Positions 1 to 6,246 of a DNA stretch of 13,837 nt are shown here, piece by piece (within the stretch, counting starts at the first letter, position 1; each line of letters opens with the position of its first letter). The translations under genes and the position numbers were made by a program. The notes beneath the pieces were generated by a model. That model searched no databases and was not told where the DNA came from. It was given only the letters and a program-made list of their open reading frames with translations. The DNA lies in NCBI GenBank assembly GCA_902602105.1, contig CACKPP010000014.1:1-13837 (forward strand), given 5' to 3'. This DNA is from an uncultured Pelagibacteraceae bacterium (GTDB lineage Bacteria; Pseudomonadota; Alphaproteobacteria; Pelagibacterales; Pelagibacteraceae).

Positions 1-671
1 ATTTTAAAGAGAATATATTAATAGAAAAGGTTGTGAAAAATTTTTACCAAAAATTAGGTATAAATAATAAAGAAAATTTTATTGAATATTTAAGAAAGTT
101 TAATGTTTCATTAAGTGAAGTTGAAAAAAAGATTGAAATAGAAATTGCATGGAATCAAGTAATTATGAACAAATATAAAGATCAAATATCTGTAAATGAA
201 AAAGATTTAATAAATAAGATTAAACAGGAAAAATTGAACATTAAAGAAATTCTTGAATACGAATTATCTGAAATAGTATTCCAAGCTAAAGATCAAAATG
301 AATTTATAAATAAAAAAAAAGAAATTATATCCAATATTAGATCTCTTGGTTTTAGTGCTACAGCAAATAAATTTAGTGTCTCAAGCACTGCTCAATTTGG
401 TGGAAAAATTGGTAAAATTAGAGAAGATCAATTATCAGAAAAAATTCTTACTGAACTTAAGAAATTAAAAATAGGAGAGTTCTCTGAAACCATCAAAGTA
501 GCAAATGGATTTTTAATTCTTTTAATCGATAAAAAAAATCTAATTAAACCAGAATTAAATGAAAAAGATTTATTAAATAAAATGATTGAATTCGAAAAAC
601 AAAAACAATTTGAGCAATTTTCTCAAATTTATTACAATAAAATAAAGCTTAATAGTCAAATTAATGAATAA
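1..671 (+). CDS. surA: SurA-like periplasmic chaperone / parvulin-type peptidyl-prolyl isomerase, 5' end missing
   Basis: The reading frame is open from the window edge (first full codon at base 3) through the GTG at 33, so that GTG is probably an internal Val and the true start lies upstream. SurA escorts unfolded outer-membrane proteins through the periplasm. Numbering from the GTG, residues 1-70 are the end of the helical chaperone region, including a typical 'EIAWNQVI' segment (37-44). Residues about 78-167 resemble one parvulin domain with a degenerate GGxxG turn ('FGGKIGKI', 122-129). A basic C-terminal helix follows at about 175-203. The parvulin catalytic positions look degraded: there is no His in the first strand or in the last strand ('NGFLILL', 158-164). 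It may therefore act mainly as a chaperone. The signal peptide lies outside the window. It overlaps pdxA by 8 bases. The family call is fairly sure from sequence plus the surA-pdxA-rsmA order. Confidence 0.82.
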   Translation, partial: FKENILIEKVVKNFYQKLGINNKENFIEYLRKFNVSLSEVEKKIEIEIAWNQVIMNKYKDQISVNEKDLINKIKQEKLNIKEILEYELSEIVFQAKDQNEFINKKKEIISNIRSLGFSATANKFSVSSTAQFGGKIGKIREDQLSEKILTELKKLKIGEFSETIKVANGFLILLIDKKNLIKPELNEKDLLNKMIEFEKQKQFEQFSQIYYNKIKLNSQINE

Positions 672-1635
672 CAAACCTATTATTATAGTTTGTGGAGAAC
701 CAAATAGTATATTTTCTGAAATTATAGTTAAATCTTTTAAAAGATACAACGCCTCAAAACCAATCATCTTAATTGGCTCTTACAATCTCATAATGAGTCA
801 AACAAAAAAAATTAATCTTAAGATTAAACTTAATGTAATAAATTTAAAAAATAATTTTTTTACTAATCTAAGTAAAAAAAAAATTAATATAATAGATATT
901 AATTATAAATTTAAAAAACCATTTGAAAAAATTTCAACTAAATCAAATAAATATATTTTAACTTGTTTTGAAAAAGCATTTCAAATTATAAAAAATAATC
1001 AAATATCAGGTCTAATTAATGGCCCTATATCTAAAGAAAATTTTTTAAAAGGTAAATACTTAGGAATTACAGAATTTTTAGCTTCAAAATACAAACTAAA
1101 AGAAAACTACACCATGCTGATTTATAATAAATATTTGTCAGTATCTCCTATAACAACTCATTTACCTGTAAGCAAAATTTCAAAAAACATTAAAAAGAAA
1201 AAAATTGTTGATAAAATATTATTGATAAAAAATTTTTATATGGATAACTTTTCAAAAAATGTAAAAATTGCTGTTTCTGGGTTAAATCCACATTGTGAAA
1301 ATTTTTTTGAATTAAGTGAAGAAAAAAAGTTCATAAAACCAGCTATAAATTTTTTAAAAAAAAAAAAGATAAATATTATTGGACCAATTTCAGCAGATAC
1401 AATTTTCTTAAAAGAAAATTCAAAAAAGTATGATGTTATAATTGGAATGTATCATGACCAAGTTTTAACACCAATAAAGGCCTTACACGGGTTTAATGCT
1501 ATAAATATAACTTTGGGTCTTCCTTACTTAAGAATTTCTCCAGACCATGGTCCAAATTTTAAAATGATTGGAAAAAATAAATCTAATCCTCAAAGTTTAA
1601 TAGAATCTATAAAATTTTTAGACAGACTTAAGTAA
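664..1635 (+). CDS. pdxA: 4-hydroxythreonine-4-phosphate dehydrogenase (pyridoxal 5'-phosphate synthesis)
   Basis: PdxA oxidises 4-phosphohydroxy-L-threonine with NAD(P)+. The product decarboxylates to the amino-ketone that PdxJ condenses with deoxyxylulose phosphate. The 323 residues match the usual length. The three metal-binding histidines are visible: H166 ('TTHLPVS'), H210 ('GLNPH') and H264 ('YHDQ'). The substrate-contact Lys/Asn/Arg equivalents K272, N281 and R290 fall in 'TPIKALHG' and 'NITLGLPYLR', followed by 'SPDHG'. Two departures stand out. The usual GHTE substrate motif reads GITE (134-137), and the Gly-rich stretch after GLNPH is replaced by 'CENFFE'. The protein is Lys/Asn/Ile-rich, and a 12-A run lies in the coding sequence. 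The ATG overlaps the surA end by 8 bases, and the stop TAA shares one base with the rsmA ATG, so the three genes are probably translated from one message. The family is certain; retention of canonical specificity is less so. Confidence 0.93.
   Translation: MNNKPIIIVCGEPNSIFSEIIVKSFKRYNASKPIILIGSYNLIMSQTKKINLKIKLNVINLKNNFFTNLSKKKINIIDINYKFKKPFEKISTKSNKYILTCFEKAFQIIKNNQISGLINGPISKENFLKGKYLGITEFLASKYKLKENYTMLIYNKYLSVSPITTHLPVSKISKNIKKKKIVDKILLIKNFYMDNFSKNVKIAVSGLNPHCENFFELSEEKKFIKPAINFLKKKKINIIGPISADTIFLKENSKKYDVIIGMYHDQVLTPIKALHGFNAINITLGLPYLRISPDHGPNFKMIGKNKSNPQSLIESIKFLDRLK
1356..1367 (+). repeat. 12-A homopolymer inside pdxA
   Basis: Twelve consecutive A residues code for part of a Lys run (residues about 232-235). 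The frame is intact across the run, and the metal-binding and C-terminal motifs continue downstream. Such tracts are known to be prone to RNA polymerase slippage and sequencing error in AT-rich bacteria; whether either occurs here cannot be seen. Confidence 0.9.
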
Positions 1636-2420
1636 TGATTAGAGCTAAAAAAAGTCTTGGTCAAAATTTTTTATATGACACTAAGATTATTAAATTAATT
1701 ACAGATTGTGCAAAAATTAAAGATAAACATGTACTGGAAGTTGGGCCTGGAACAGGTAACCTTACTAGAGAGATATTAGATAAGAGACCAAAGAAACTAA
1801 TTCTTGTAGAAAAAGATAAGTACTTATTTAACTTATTAAAAGATAAATTTTCTGATGAGATTACTTTTATTAATGATGATATTCTTCAAATATCAGAGCA
1901 AAGTTTATCAAAAAGCAAATTAACAGTTTTTGGAAATCTTCCCTATAATATTTCAACAGAAATTTTGATGAAATGGGTCTTAAATCTTAATTCAAATTTA
2001 TGGTTTGATAAACTAGTTCTTATGTTCCAAAAAGAAGTTGCTGATAGAATTGTAAGTAAATGTAATACCTCAAGCTATGGAAGACTTTCAATAATATCAA
2101 ATTGGAAATTAAATATAAAAAAGATAATTGATATCAATCCTAGATCTTTCAGGCCAATACCAAAGGTCGAGAGTTCATTGTTGGTTTTTTCTCCAAAATC
2201 AAATTTTTTTCAATTAAATAGCTCATCATCTCTTGAGAAAGTAACAAGAACTTTTTTCAATCAAAGAAGAAAAAAAATAAAGAAACCATTTAACCAACTT
2301 TTTAAAGACTCTGAAGAAGTTGCAAAAAAACTTAACATTAATCTTGATTTGAGACCACAAAATTTAGACAATCAAACCTATTATTTGATTGCAAAACAAT
2401 TAGAAAATTCAAGAAATTAA
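1635..2420 (+). CDS. rsmA: 16S rRNA (adenine1518-N6/adenine1519-N6)-dimethyltransferase
   Basis: RsmA (KsgA) uses S-adenosylmethionine to dimethylate two adjacent adenines in the 3'-terminal hairpin of 16S rRNA, a late step and checkpoint in small-subunit maturation. The family hallmarks appear in order over 261 residues: 'SLGQNFL' (7-13), the SAM-binding loop '[10 protein letters not shown]' (35-44), an acidic strand end 'LVEKD' (57-61), 'NDD' (80-82), the catalytic 'NLPYNIS' (101-107), '[10 protein letters not shown]' (130-139), 'YGRLS' (148-152) and 'FRPIPKVES' (172-180), then a helical basic C-terminal domain. The length is normal. The ATG overlaps the pdxA stop by one base (TAATG), which suggests translational coupling. 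The 3' end overlaps the oppositely oriented gmk by 12 bases. No unusual residues were noticed. Confidence 0.96.
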   Translation: MIRAKKSLGQNFLYDTKIIKLITDCAKIKDKHVLEVGPGTGNLTREILDKRPKKLILVEKDKYLFNLLKDKFSDEITFINDDILQISEQSLSKSKLTVFGNLPYNISTEILMKWVLNLNSNLWFDKLVLMFQKEVADRIVSKCNTSSYGRLSIISNWKLNIKKIIDINPRSFRPIPKVESSLLVFSPKSNFFQLNSSSSLEKVTRTFFNQRRKKIKKPFNQLFKDSEEVAKKLNINLDLRPQNLDNQTYYLIAKQLENSRN

Positions 2421-3041
2421 TTTTTCAACATGATTTTTAACAAAATTTTTATCATAATCTTTTGAACCATTGTTGATTTCAGCACTAATTAATTTTTGAA
2501 TTTTTTCAAAGCAATTATCAAGGTTGTCATTTACCACAACATAATCATAATTTATCCAATGAAGAACATCTCTATCAAATTGTTTCATTCTTTCTTCTGC
2601 TATTAATTTGTCTTTCATATCTCTATTTGACAATCTTTCAAATAAAACTTTTTTACTTGGTGGTAAAATAAAAAATGTAATTAATCTATAATCCAACTTT
2701 TTATTTTTAATTTGATCAGCGCCTTGCCAATCAATATCAAAAATAACATTAAGATTTTTCTCTAAATTTTGAATAATTGGAGTTCTTGTAGTTCCATAAT
2801 AATTGTTAAAAACTTTTGCATATTCAAGAAATTCATCATTTTTGATTAATCTTTTAAATTCTTGATCAGAAACAAAGTAATAATCTTTGCCTTCAATTTC
2901 GTTTGGTCTAGGTTTTCTAGTTGTATGTGATGTAGAAATAAAAAAATTATTTCTTTCTGAAAGGAGTTTAACTAAAGTTGTTTTTCCTGCACCAGATGGG
3001 GATGATAATATCACCATTATCCCACCTTTTGTTTGAGACAT
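2409..3041 (-). CDS. gmk: Guanylate kinase
   Basis: Gmk transfers phosphate from ATP to GMP or dGMP to give GDP or dGDP, in the cytoplasm. Over 210 residues I see the P-loop '[10 protein letters not shown]' (13-22), the GMP-binding block '[13 protein letters not shown]' (36-48), '[14 protein letters not shown]' (71-84), 'DIDWQGADQ' (102-110) and the lid-region Arg residues in 'ERLSNR' and 'EERM'. The length is typical. I kept the first ATG because the family usually has several residues before the P-loop strand; an internal Met at residue 9 is an alternative. No clear Shine-Dalgarno motif precedes it. It lies 9 bases after acpP and is probably the last gene of the fabD-fabG-acpP-gmk message. 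In many alphaproteobacteria fabF and mltG sit between acpP and gmk; both are absent here. Confidence 0.96.
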   Translation of the reverse strand: MSQTKGGIMVILSSPSGAGKTTLVKLLSERNNFFISTSHTTRKPRPNEIEGKDYYFVSDQEFKRLIKNDEFLEYAKVFNNYYGTTRTPIIQNLEKNLNVIFDIDWQGADQIKNKKLDYRLITFFILPPSKKVLFERLSNRDMKDKLIAEERMKQFDRDVLHWINYDYVVVNDNLDNCFEKIQKLISAEINNGSKDYDKNFVKNHVEKLIS

Positions 3042-3050
3042 TAAATTTAA

Positions 3051-3290
3051 CTAATTACTTTTGCTTTCTATAAATTTAACAGCATCACCTACAGTTAATA
3101 TCTTCTCAGCTTCTGTGTCTGAAATTTCTGAACCAAATTCCTCTTCAAAAGCCATAACTAATTCTACAGTATCTAAACTATCAGCACCTAAATCATCTAT
3201 GAAACTAGAATCTTCAGTAACTTTTGCTTCATCAATACCTAGGTGATCAGCAACTATTTTTTTAACTTTGCTTGAAATATCTTCTGACAT
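3051..3290 (-). CDS. acpP: Acyl carrier protein
   Basis: AcpP carries growing fatty-acyl chains on a 4'-phosphopantetheine arm and delivers them to the Fab enzymes and to lipid A and phospholipid synthesis. The 79-residue acidic protein has the phosphopantetheine site '[11 protein letters not shown]' (34-44), with Ser38 as the attachment residue, and the usual four-helix pattern. The length is typical. Translation start is well supported: AAGGA lies 5 bases before the ATG, the clearest Shine-Dalgarno sequence in the window. The gene follows fabG after 52 bases that hold a plausible own promoter, and precedes gmk by 9 bases. Strong initiation fits the known abundance of this protein. Confidence 0.98.
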   Translation of the reverse strand: MSEDISSKVKKIVADHLGIDEAKVTEDSSFIDDLGADSLDTVELVMAFEEEFGSEISDTEAEKILTVGDAVKFIESKSN

Positions 3291-3295
3291 ATAAA

Positions 3296-3300
3296 TCCTT
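3296..3300 (-). promoter_or_regulatory. Strong Shine-Dalgarno sequence of acpP
   Basis: On the minus strand AAGGA lies 5 bases before the acpP ATG. It matches the 16S anti-Shine-Dalgarno well and fixes the start codon. Most other genes here lack such a motif. Confidence 0.75.
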
Positions 3301-3317
3301 ATTTATTAATTTAAATT

Positions 3318-3346
3318 CTTATTAGTTTAATTACTTGTTTTGTCAA
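3318..3346 (-). promoter_or_regulatory. Candidate sigma70-type promoter of acpP
   Basis: On the minus strand a perfect TTGACA (3341-3346) overlaps the fabG stop codon. It is followed after 17 bases by AATAAG (3318-3323), a 4/6 match to TATAAT. Transcription would start about 20 bases before the acpP ATG. This would let acpP be expressed above the level set by the fabD promoter. AT-rich DNA yields chance -10 boxes, so the -35 hexamer and spacing carry the weight. Confidence 0.45.
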
Positions 3347-4080
3347 GCCATATACATGCCCCCATTAACATGCAGAGTTTCACCATTAATATAGTTTGAC
3401 TGATTAGAAGCTAAAAAAAGAACAGCATTTGCTATATCTTCTGGCTCACCTAATCTTGCTGAGGGAATTTTAGCCAATATAATTTCTTTAAATTTATCAT
3501 CTATTTTATCTGTCATTTCAGTTTTTATGAAACCAGGAGAAATGCAATTTATATTAATATTCTTTTTTGCATATTCTATTGCTAAACTTTTTGACATAGC
3601 AATAATTCCTGCTTTAGAGGCTGTATAATTAGCTTGCCCTAAATTTCCAGTATGACCTACAACTGAAGTAATATTAATAATTTTCCCTGATTTATTTTTT
3701 AACATCTTTTTTATTGCAAATTTACTCAATAAGAATGTGGATGTTAAGTTTATATCAATCACCTTTTTCCATTCATCAATACTCATTCTAATTGCTAAAT
3801 TATCTTGAGTTATTCCAGCATTATTTATGATACAATCTAATTTACCACCAAGTTCATTTGATGCGTTCTCAATAAATTCCTCTATTTTTTCAGTTTGACT
3901 TATATCGAATTTCAAAATTTTAATATTTTTAAATTTTGATTTAAGTCCTTCCAATTTTTCTATCTTCGTACCTGAGGCTAATATATTTGCATTATAATCA
4001 TATAGATTTTTTACTATAGAGTTACCTATTCCTCCAGAGGCTCCTGTTACAATAATATTTTTCAACTTTAAATCATTCAT
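3343..4080 (-). CDS. fabG: 3-oxoacyl-[acyl-carrier-protein] reductase
   Basis: FabG is the NADPH-dependent ketoreductase of type II fatty-acid synthesis, turning 3-oxoacyl-ACP into (R)-3-hydroxyacyl-ACP. The 245 residues show a classic short-chain dehydrogenase layout: cofactor loop 'TGASGGIG' (12-19), 'NNAG' (86-89), Asn111, and the catalytic Ser139, Tyr152 and Lys156 ('ANYTASKAG', 150-158). The 'SPGFIKTEMT' loop (181-190) and the terminal 'HVNGGMYMA' are typical of FabG rather than a general SDR. The length is normal. The ATG overlaps the fabD stop by 4 bases (ATGA), so the pair is probably translationally coupled. Its position between fabD and acpP settles the assignment. Confidence 0.96.
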   Translation of the reverse strand: MNDLKLKNIIVTGASGGIGNSIVKNLYDYNANILASGTKIEKLEGLKSKFKNIKILKFDISQTEKIEEFIENASNELGGKLDCIINNAGITQDNLAIRMSIDEWKKVIDINLTSTFLLSKFAIKKMLKNKSGKIINITSVVGHTGNLGQANYTASKAGIIAMSKSLAIEYAKKNININCISPGFIKTEMTDKIDDKFKEIILAKIPSARLGEPEDIANAVLFLASNQSNYINGETLHVNGGMYMA

Positions 4081-5003
4081 ATCTTCAACTCTTTTATATC
4101 AATCTCACTATTAATAGTATTAGTTTTTACATTTTTACTGATTCTTTTAATTAATCCAGTTAGTACTTTTCCAGGTCCAATTTCAATAAATTGATCAGTT
4201 CCTTTATTAATCATATTAATAACACTCTCTCTCCATCTTACTCTATTTTCAATTTGATCAATCAATAATTTTTTCAATTCTTCTTTATCTTTAATTTCAT
4301 TTGCAGTTACGTTTGAAATAAGTGTATTTTTTGAATTGTTAAAATTAGTTTTTTCAATTTCCTTTTTCATTATTTGTGTAGCCTTATTCATTAGTTGACA
4401 ATGAAAAGGGGCACTAACTGGTAACTTTATATTTTTAATATTATTAGTTTTTAAAACTTCTGTTAATTTTTCTAAATCAATATTCTTACCACTCAATACA
4501 ATCTGTCCTTCTGAGTTGTCGTTAGCTACTTGAGCTGAAAAATTATTCTTATTATTCTCTAAAATATTTTCTATTATATCAATAGTTGAGCCTAAAACTG
4601 CAACCATCCCCCCTTGTCCTTTCGGGACTGCATTTTGCATGGCATCCCCTCTTAGTCTTAAAAGCTTTATAGTATCTGAAAAATTTAAATATCCAGCACA
4701 TGATAATGCTGAATATTCTCCCAAAGAATGTCCTGCAAAATATTTTGCTTCATGTAAATTAATATTAAATTCTTCTTTAACTACATTGAATATTGAATAA
4801 CTAATTAAAAAAATAGCTGGCTGAGTGTTAACAGTAAGATTTAAATCATCTTTTGGACCTTCTAAAATAATCTTCGATAGTGGTAAACCCAAAACTTCAT
4901 CAGCTTCCTTAAACAAATTCTTTACAGAACTATATTTTTCAAAAAACTCTTTTCCCATTCCTAATATTTGAGAACCTTGCCCAGGAAAAATTACTGAAAA
5001 CAT
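4077..5003 (-). CDS. fabD: Malonyl-CoA:acyl carrier protein transacylase
   Basis: FabD moves malonyl groups from CoA to ACP, supplying the two-carbon donor for chain elongation. Over 308 residues I see 'FPGQGSQ' (6-12), the nucleophile elbow 'GHSLGEYSAL' (91-100) with Ser93, Arg118 in 'LRLRGDAMQ', which binds the malonyl carboxylate, the catalytic His201 in 'SAPFHC', 'GQIVLSG' (166-172) and 'EIGPGKVLTGL' (274-284). The length is standard. It is the first gene of the minus-strand unit and starts 87 bases from the divergent rpsF. An AGG lies 9 bases before the ATG as a weak Shine-Dalgarno. Nothing looks broken or transferred. Confidence 0.97.
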   Translation of the reverse strand: MFSVIFPGQGSQILGMGKEFFEKYSSVKNLFKEADEVLGLPLSKIILEGPKDDLNLTVNTQPAIFLISYSIFNVVKEEFNINLHEAKYFAGHSLGEYSALSCAGYLNFSDTIKLLRLRGDAMQNAVPKGQGGMVAVLGSTIDIIENILENNKNNFSAQVANDNSEGQIVLSGKNIDLEKLTEVLKTNNIKNIKLPVSAPFHCQLMNKATQIMKKEIEKTNFNNSKNTLISNVTANEIKDKEELKKLLIDQIENRVRWRESVINMINKGTDQFIEIGPGKVLTGLIKRISKNVKTNTINSEIDIKELKI

Positions 5004-5031
5004 CTAAAAAAACCTATTTTTTTTATCCTTT

Positions 5032-5058
5032 TTGCTATTGTAATTGAAGGTTTATAAT
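5032..5058 (+). promoter_or_regulatory. Candidate promoter of rpsF-rpsR-rplI
   Basis: A perfect TATAAT at 5053-5058 is preceded by TTGCTA (5032-5037, 4/6 match to TTGACA) with a short 15-base spacer. Transcription would begin near 5065 and leave a leader of about 26 bases. The -10 box is the strong part; the -35 is uncertain. Confidence 0.5.
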
Positions 5059-5064
5059 AGTATA
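5059..5064 (-). promoter_or_regulatory. Candidate -10 box for the fabD unit
   Basis: Read on the minus strand this is TATACT, 5/6 to the consensus, directly abutting the plus-strand -10 of rpsF. No convincing -35 lies 16-18 bases upstream, so support is modest. Polymerase binding at one site would probably exclude the other. Confidence 0.35.
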
Positions 5065-5090
5065 TCCTCATTTTTTATTAAAGAACTTAA

Positions 5091-5444
5091 ATGAATTTAT
5101 ACGAACATACAATTATAGCAAGACAAGATACGTCTCCAAGTGAAATCAAACAGTTGACTGAAAAATATTCTAAATTAGTTGAAAAAAATAAAGGAAAAAT
5201 TGTTAAAACTGAAAATTGGGGTTTACTTAACTTAGCTTATTTAATTAAAAAAAATAAGAAAGGAAGCTATATTCATTTTAAAATTGAAGGTAATGGTAAT
5301 TTGATTCAAGAGTTAGAAAAAAATGAGTCTATTGACAAAAAATTACTACGGTTTCTGACGGTAAAAGTCAAAAAATTTGATCTCGAAACTAATTATTTTT
5401 CTAAAAAAGATGACAATGAAAAGAGAGAAAACTTAAAGAATTAA
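5091..5444 (+). CDS. rpsF: 30S ribosomal protein S6
   Basis: S6 sits on the platform of the small subunit and binds 16S rRNA together with S18. The N-terminus '[13 protein letters not shown]' and the central block '[20 protein letters not shown]' (41-60), then 'HFKIEG', are diagnostic. 'LLRFLTVKV' (85-93) matches the last strand of the fold. The protein is 117 residues, ending in a charged tail (about 104-117) as in many proteobacteria. No Shine-Dalgarno motif precedes the ATG, only AAAGAA. rpsR follows after 2 bases, as expected for partners made in equal amounts. Codons for 'LRFLT' include CGG, CTG and ACG, unusual in this AT-rich gene. Confidence 0.96.
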   Translation: MNLYEHTIIARQDTSPSEIKQLTEKYSKLVEKNKGKIVKTENWGLLNLAYLIKKNKKGSYIHFKIEGNGNLIQELEKNESIDKKLLRFLTVKVKKFDLETNYFSKKDDNEKRENLKN

Positions 5445-5446
5445 AT

Positions 5447-5719
5447 ATGCCAAAAAGACAAAGTGGAAATAAAAAAAACAAACAAAGCAATTTTGCAAAA
5501 TTAAGTATTTTCCAACCAAACAAGTATAGATTTAAAAAAAGCTGTCCACTCTCAGTAAAGGGAGCTCCAAAAATTGATTACAAAAATATTAAACTCTTGA
5601 AAAGATATACATCTGAAAATGGTAAAATCCTTCCTTCAAGGATAACTAATGTAAGTCAAAAAAAACAGAGAGAATTATCTGTATCAATTAAAAGAGCCAG
5701 AAATCTAGCATTATTGTAA
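5447..5719 (+). CDS. rpsR: 30S ribosomal protein S18
   Basis: S18 partners S6 on the 30S platform. The 90 residues contain the family core '[18 protein letters not shown]' (43-60), then 'ILPSRIT' and the basic helix '[17 protein letters not shown]' (74-90). The conserved 'KSCPL' precedes the core. The N-terminal Lys/Asn/Gln-rich arm of about 30 residues is somewhat long, making the protein slightly larger than common 75-85-residue forms. It ends at 'ALL', without the 'PF' often seen. It lies 2 bases after rpsF and one base before rplI, so the three are surely co-transcribed. Confidence 0.96.
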   Translation: MPKRQSGNKKNKQSNFAKLSIFQPNKYRFKKSCPLSVKGAPKIDYKNIKLLKRYTSENGKILPSRITNVSQKKQRELSVSIKRARNLALL

Positions 5720-5720
5720 A

Positions 5721-6179
5721 ATGAAAGTAATATTATTAGAAAATCTAAAAAAAATTGGCTCTATAGGAGAGGTCTTGGAGGTTAAAAGAGGGTTTGCAAG
5801 AAATTTTTTGATTGCAAATAAAAAAGCGCTCTATGCATCAAAAGAAAACATTTCTCAAGTAGAGAAAATCAAATCAGATCTTACAAAAAAAGATAATGAA
5901 AAAAAACAAGATGCAAAAAAAATAGCTGAAAGCTTGGATAAAAAAGAATACGAAATCAAAAAATTAAGCACAGAAAATAAAGAGTTATATGGATCTGTGA
6001 AACCGACTGAAATTTCTAAATTTATCAAAGATCATGATAAAATAGATGTTAAGCCTTCGATGATACAACCCACTAAAGAAATTAAATCACTTGGTAAATT
6101 TAAAGTTAAAATAAATCTACACTCTGAAGTTGATGCTGAAATAATTATTAATGTAATTTCAGCTGAAACAATTCAATAA
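5721..6179 (+). CDS. rplI: 50S ribosomal protein L9
   Basis: L9 binds domain V of 23S rRNA at the base of the L1 stalk and helps keep the reading frame. The two-domain form is complete at 152 residues. The N-terminal globular domain begins 'MKVILLENLKKIGSIGEVL' and continues 'VKRGFARNFLI' (21-31). A long charged connecting helix spans about 42-76, rich in Lys, Asp and Glu. The C-terminal domain includes 'LYGSVKPTEI' (89-98). The ATG is one base after the rpsR stop. No clear Shine-Dalgarno is visible, so coupling to rpsR translation is likely. It is the last gene of the ribosomal block. Confidence 0.96.
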   Translation: MKVILLENLKKIGSIGEVLEVKRGFARNFLIANKKALYASKENISQVEKIKSDLTKKDNEKKQDAKKIAESLDKKEYEIKKLSTENKELYGSVKPTEISKFIKDHDKIDVKPSMIQPTKEIKSLGKFKVKINLHSEVDAEIIINVISAETIQ

Positions 6180-6206
6180 TTATACAAACTTTTCCCCATC
6201 AATTTT

Positions 6207-6230
6207 TTTCTATTTTTTTAGAAATTTTTT
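6207..6230 (+). terminator. Weak hairpin plus T-run between rplI and dnaB
   Basis: A 6-base inverted repeat TTTCTA/TAGAAA (6207-6212 and 6219-6224) surrounds a T6 loop and is followed by T6 (6225-6230). It has the layout of an intrinsic terminator, but with a single G-C pair the stem would be weak. It could attenuate read-through from the ribosomal operon into dnaB, or be chance in AT-rich DNA. Confidence 0.25.
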
Positions 6231-6246
6231 AAGATAAGTTTATTGA

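Larger units (their letters stand above)
5004..5090. promoter_or_regulatory. Divergent fabD / rpsF promoter region
   Basis: This 87-base spacer separates the divergent fabD and rpsF genes and must hold control signals for both. Abutting -10-like hexamers are visible on opposite strands: TATAAT on the plus strand (5053-5058) and TATACT on the minus strand (5059-5064). The remainder is A/T-rich with T runs. I see no stable hairpin and no structured leader for the S6:S18 complex. Confidence 0.7.

Noticed and set aside
573..767. Minus-strand open frame across the surA-pdxA junction
   Set aside because: It lies opposite two well-supported overlapping genes, has no family resemblance I recognise and no ribosome-binding site.
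884..893. A10 run in pdxA considered as a frameshift
   Set aside because: The reading frame and downstream family motifs are intact on both sides; it only encodes Lys residues.
3061..3246. Plus-strand open frame (61 codons, Ser-rich) opposite acpP
   Set aside because: It is a reverse-strand shadow of acpP; the Ser/Thr-rich composition is what antisense of an acidic gene gives.
5347..5363. GC-richer patch in rpsF with repeated ACGGT around TTCTG
   Set aside because: It codes for the conserved Leu-Arg-Phe-Leu-Thr strand in frame; a few uncommon codons are enough to explain it, and the repeat is too short to be meaningful.
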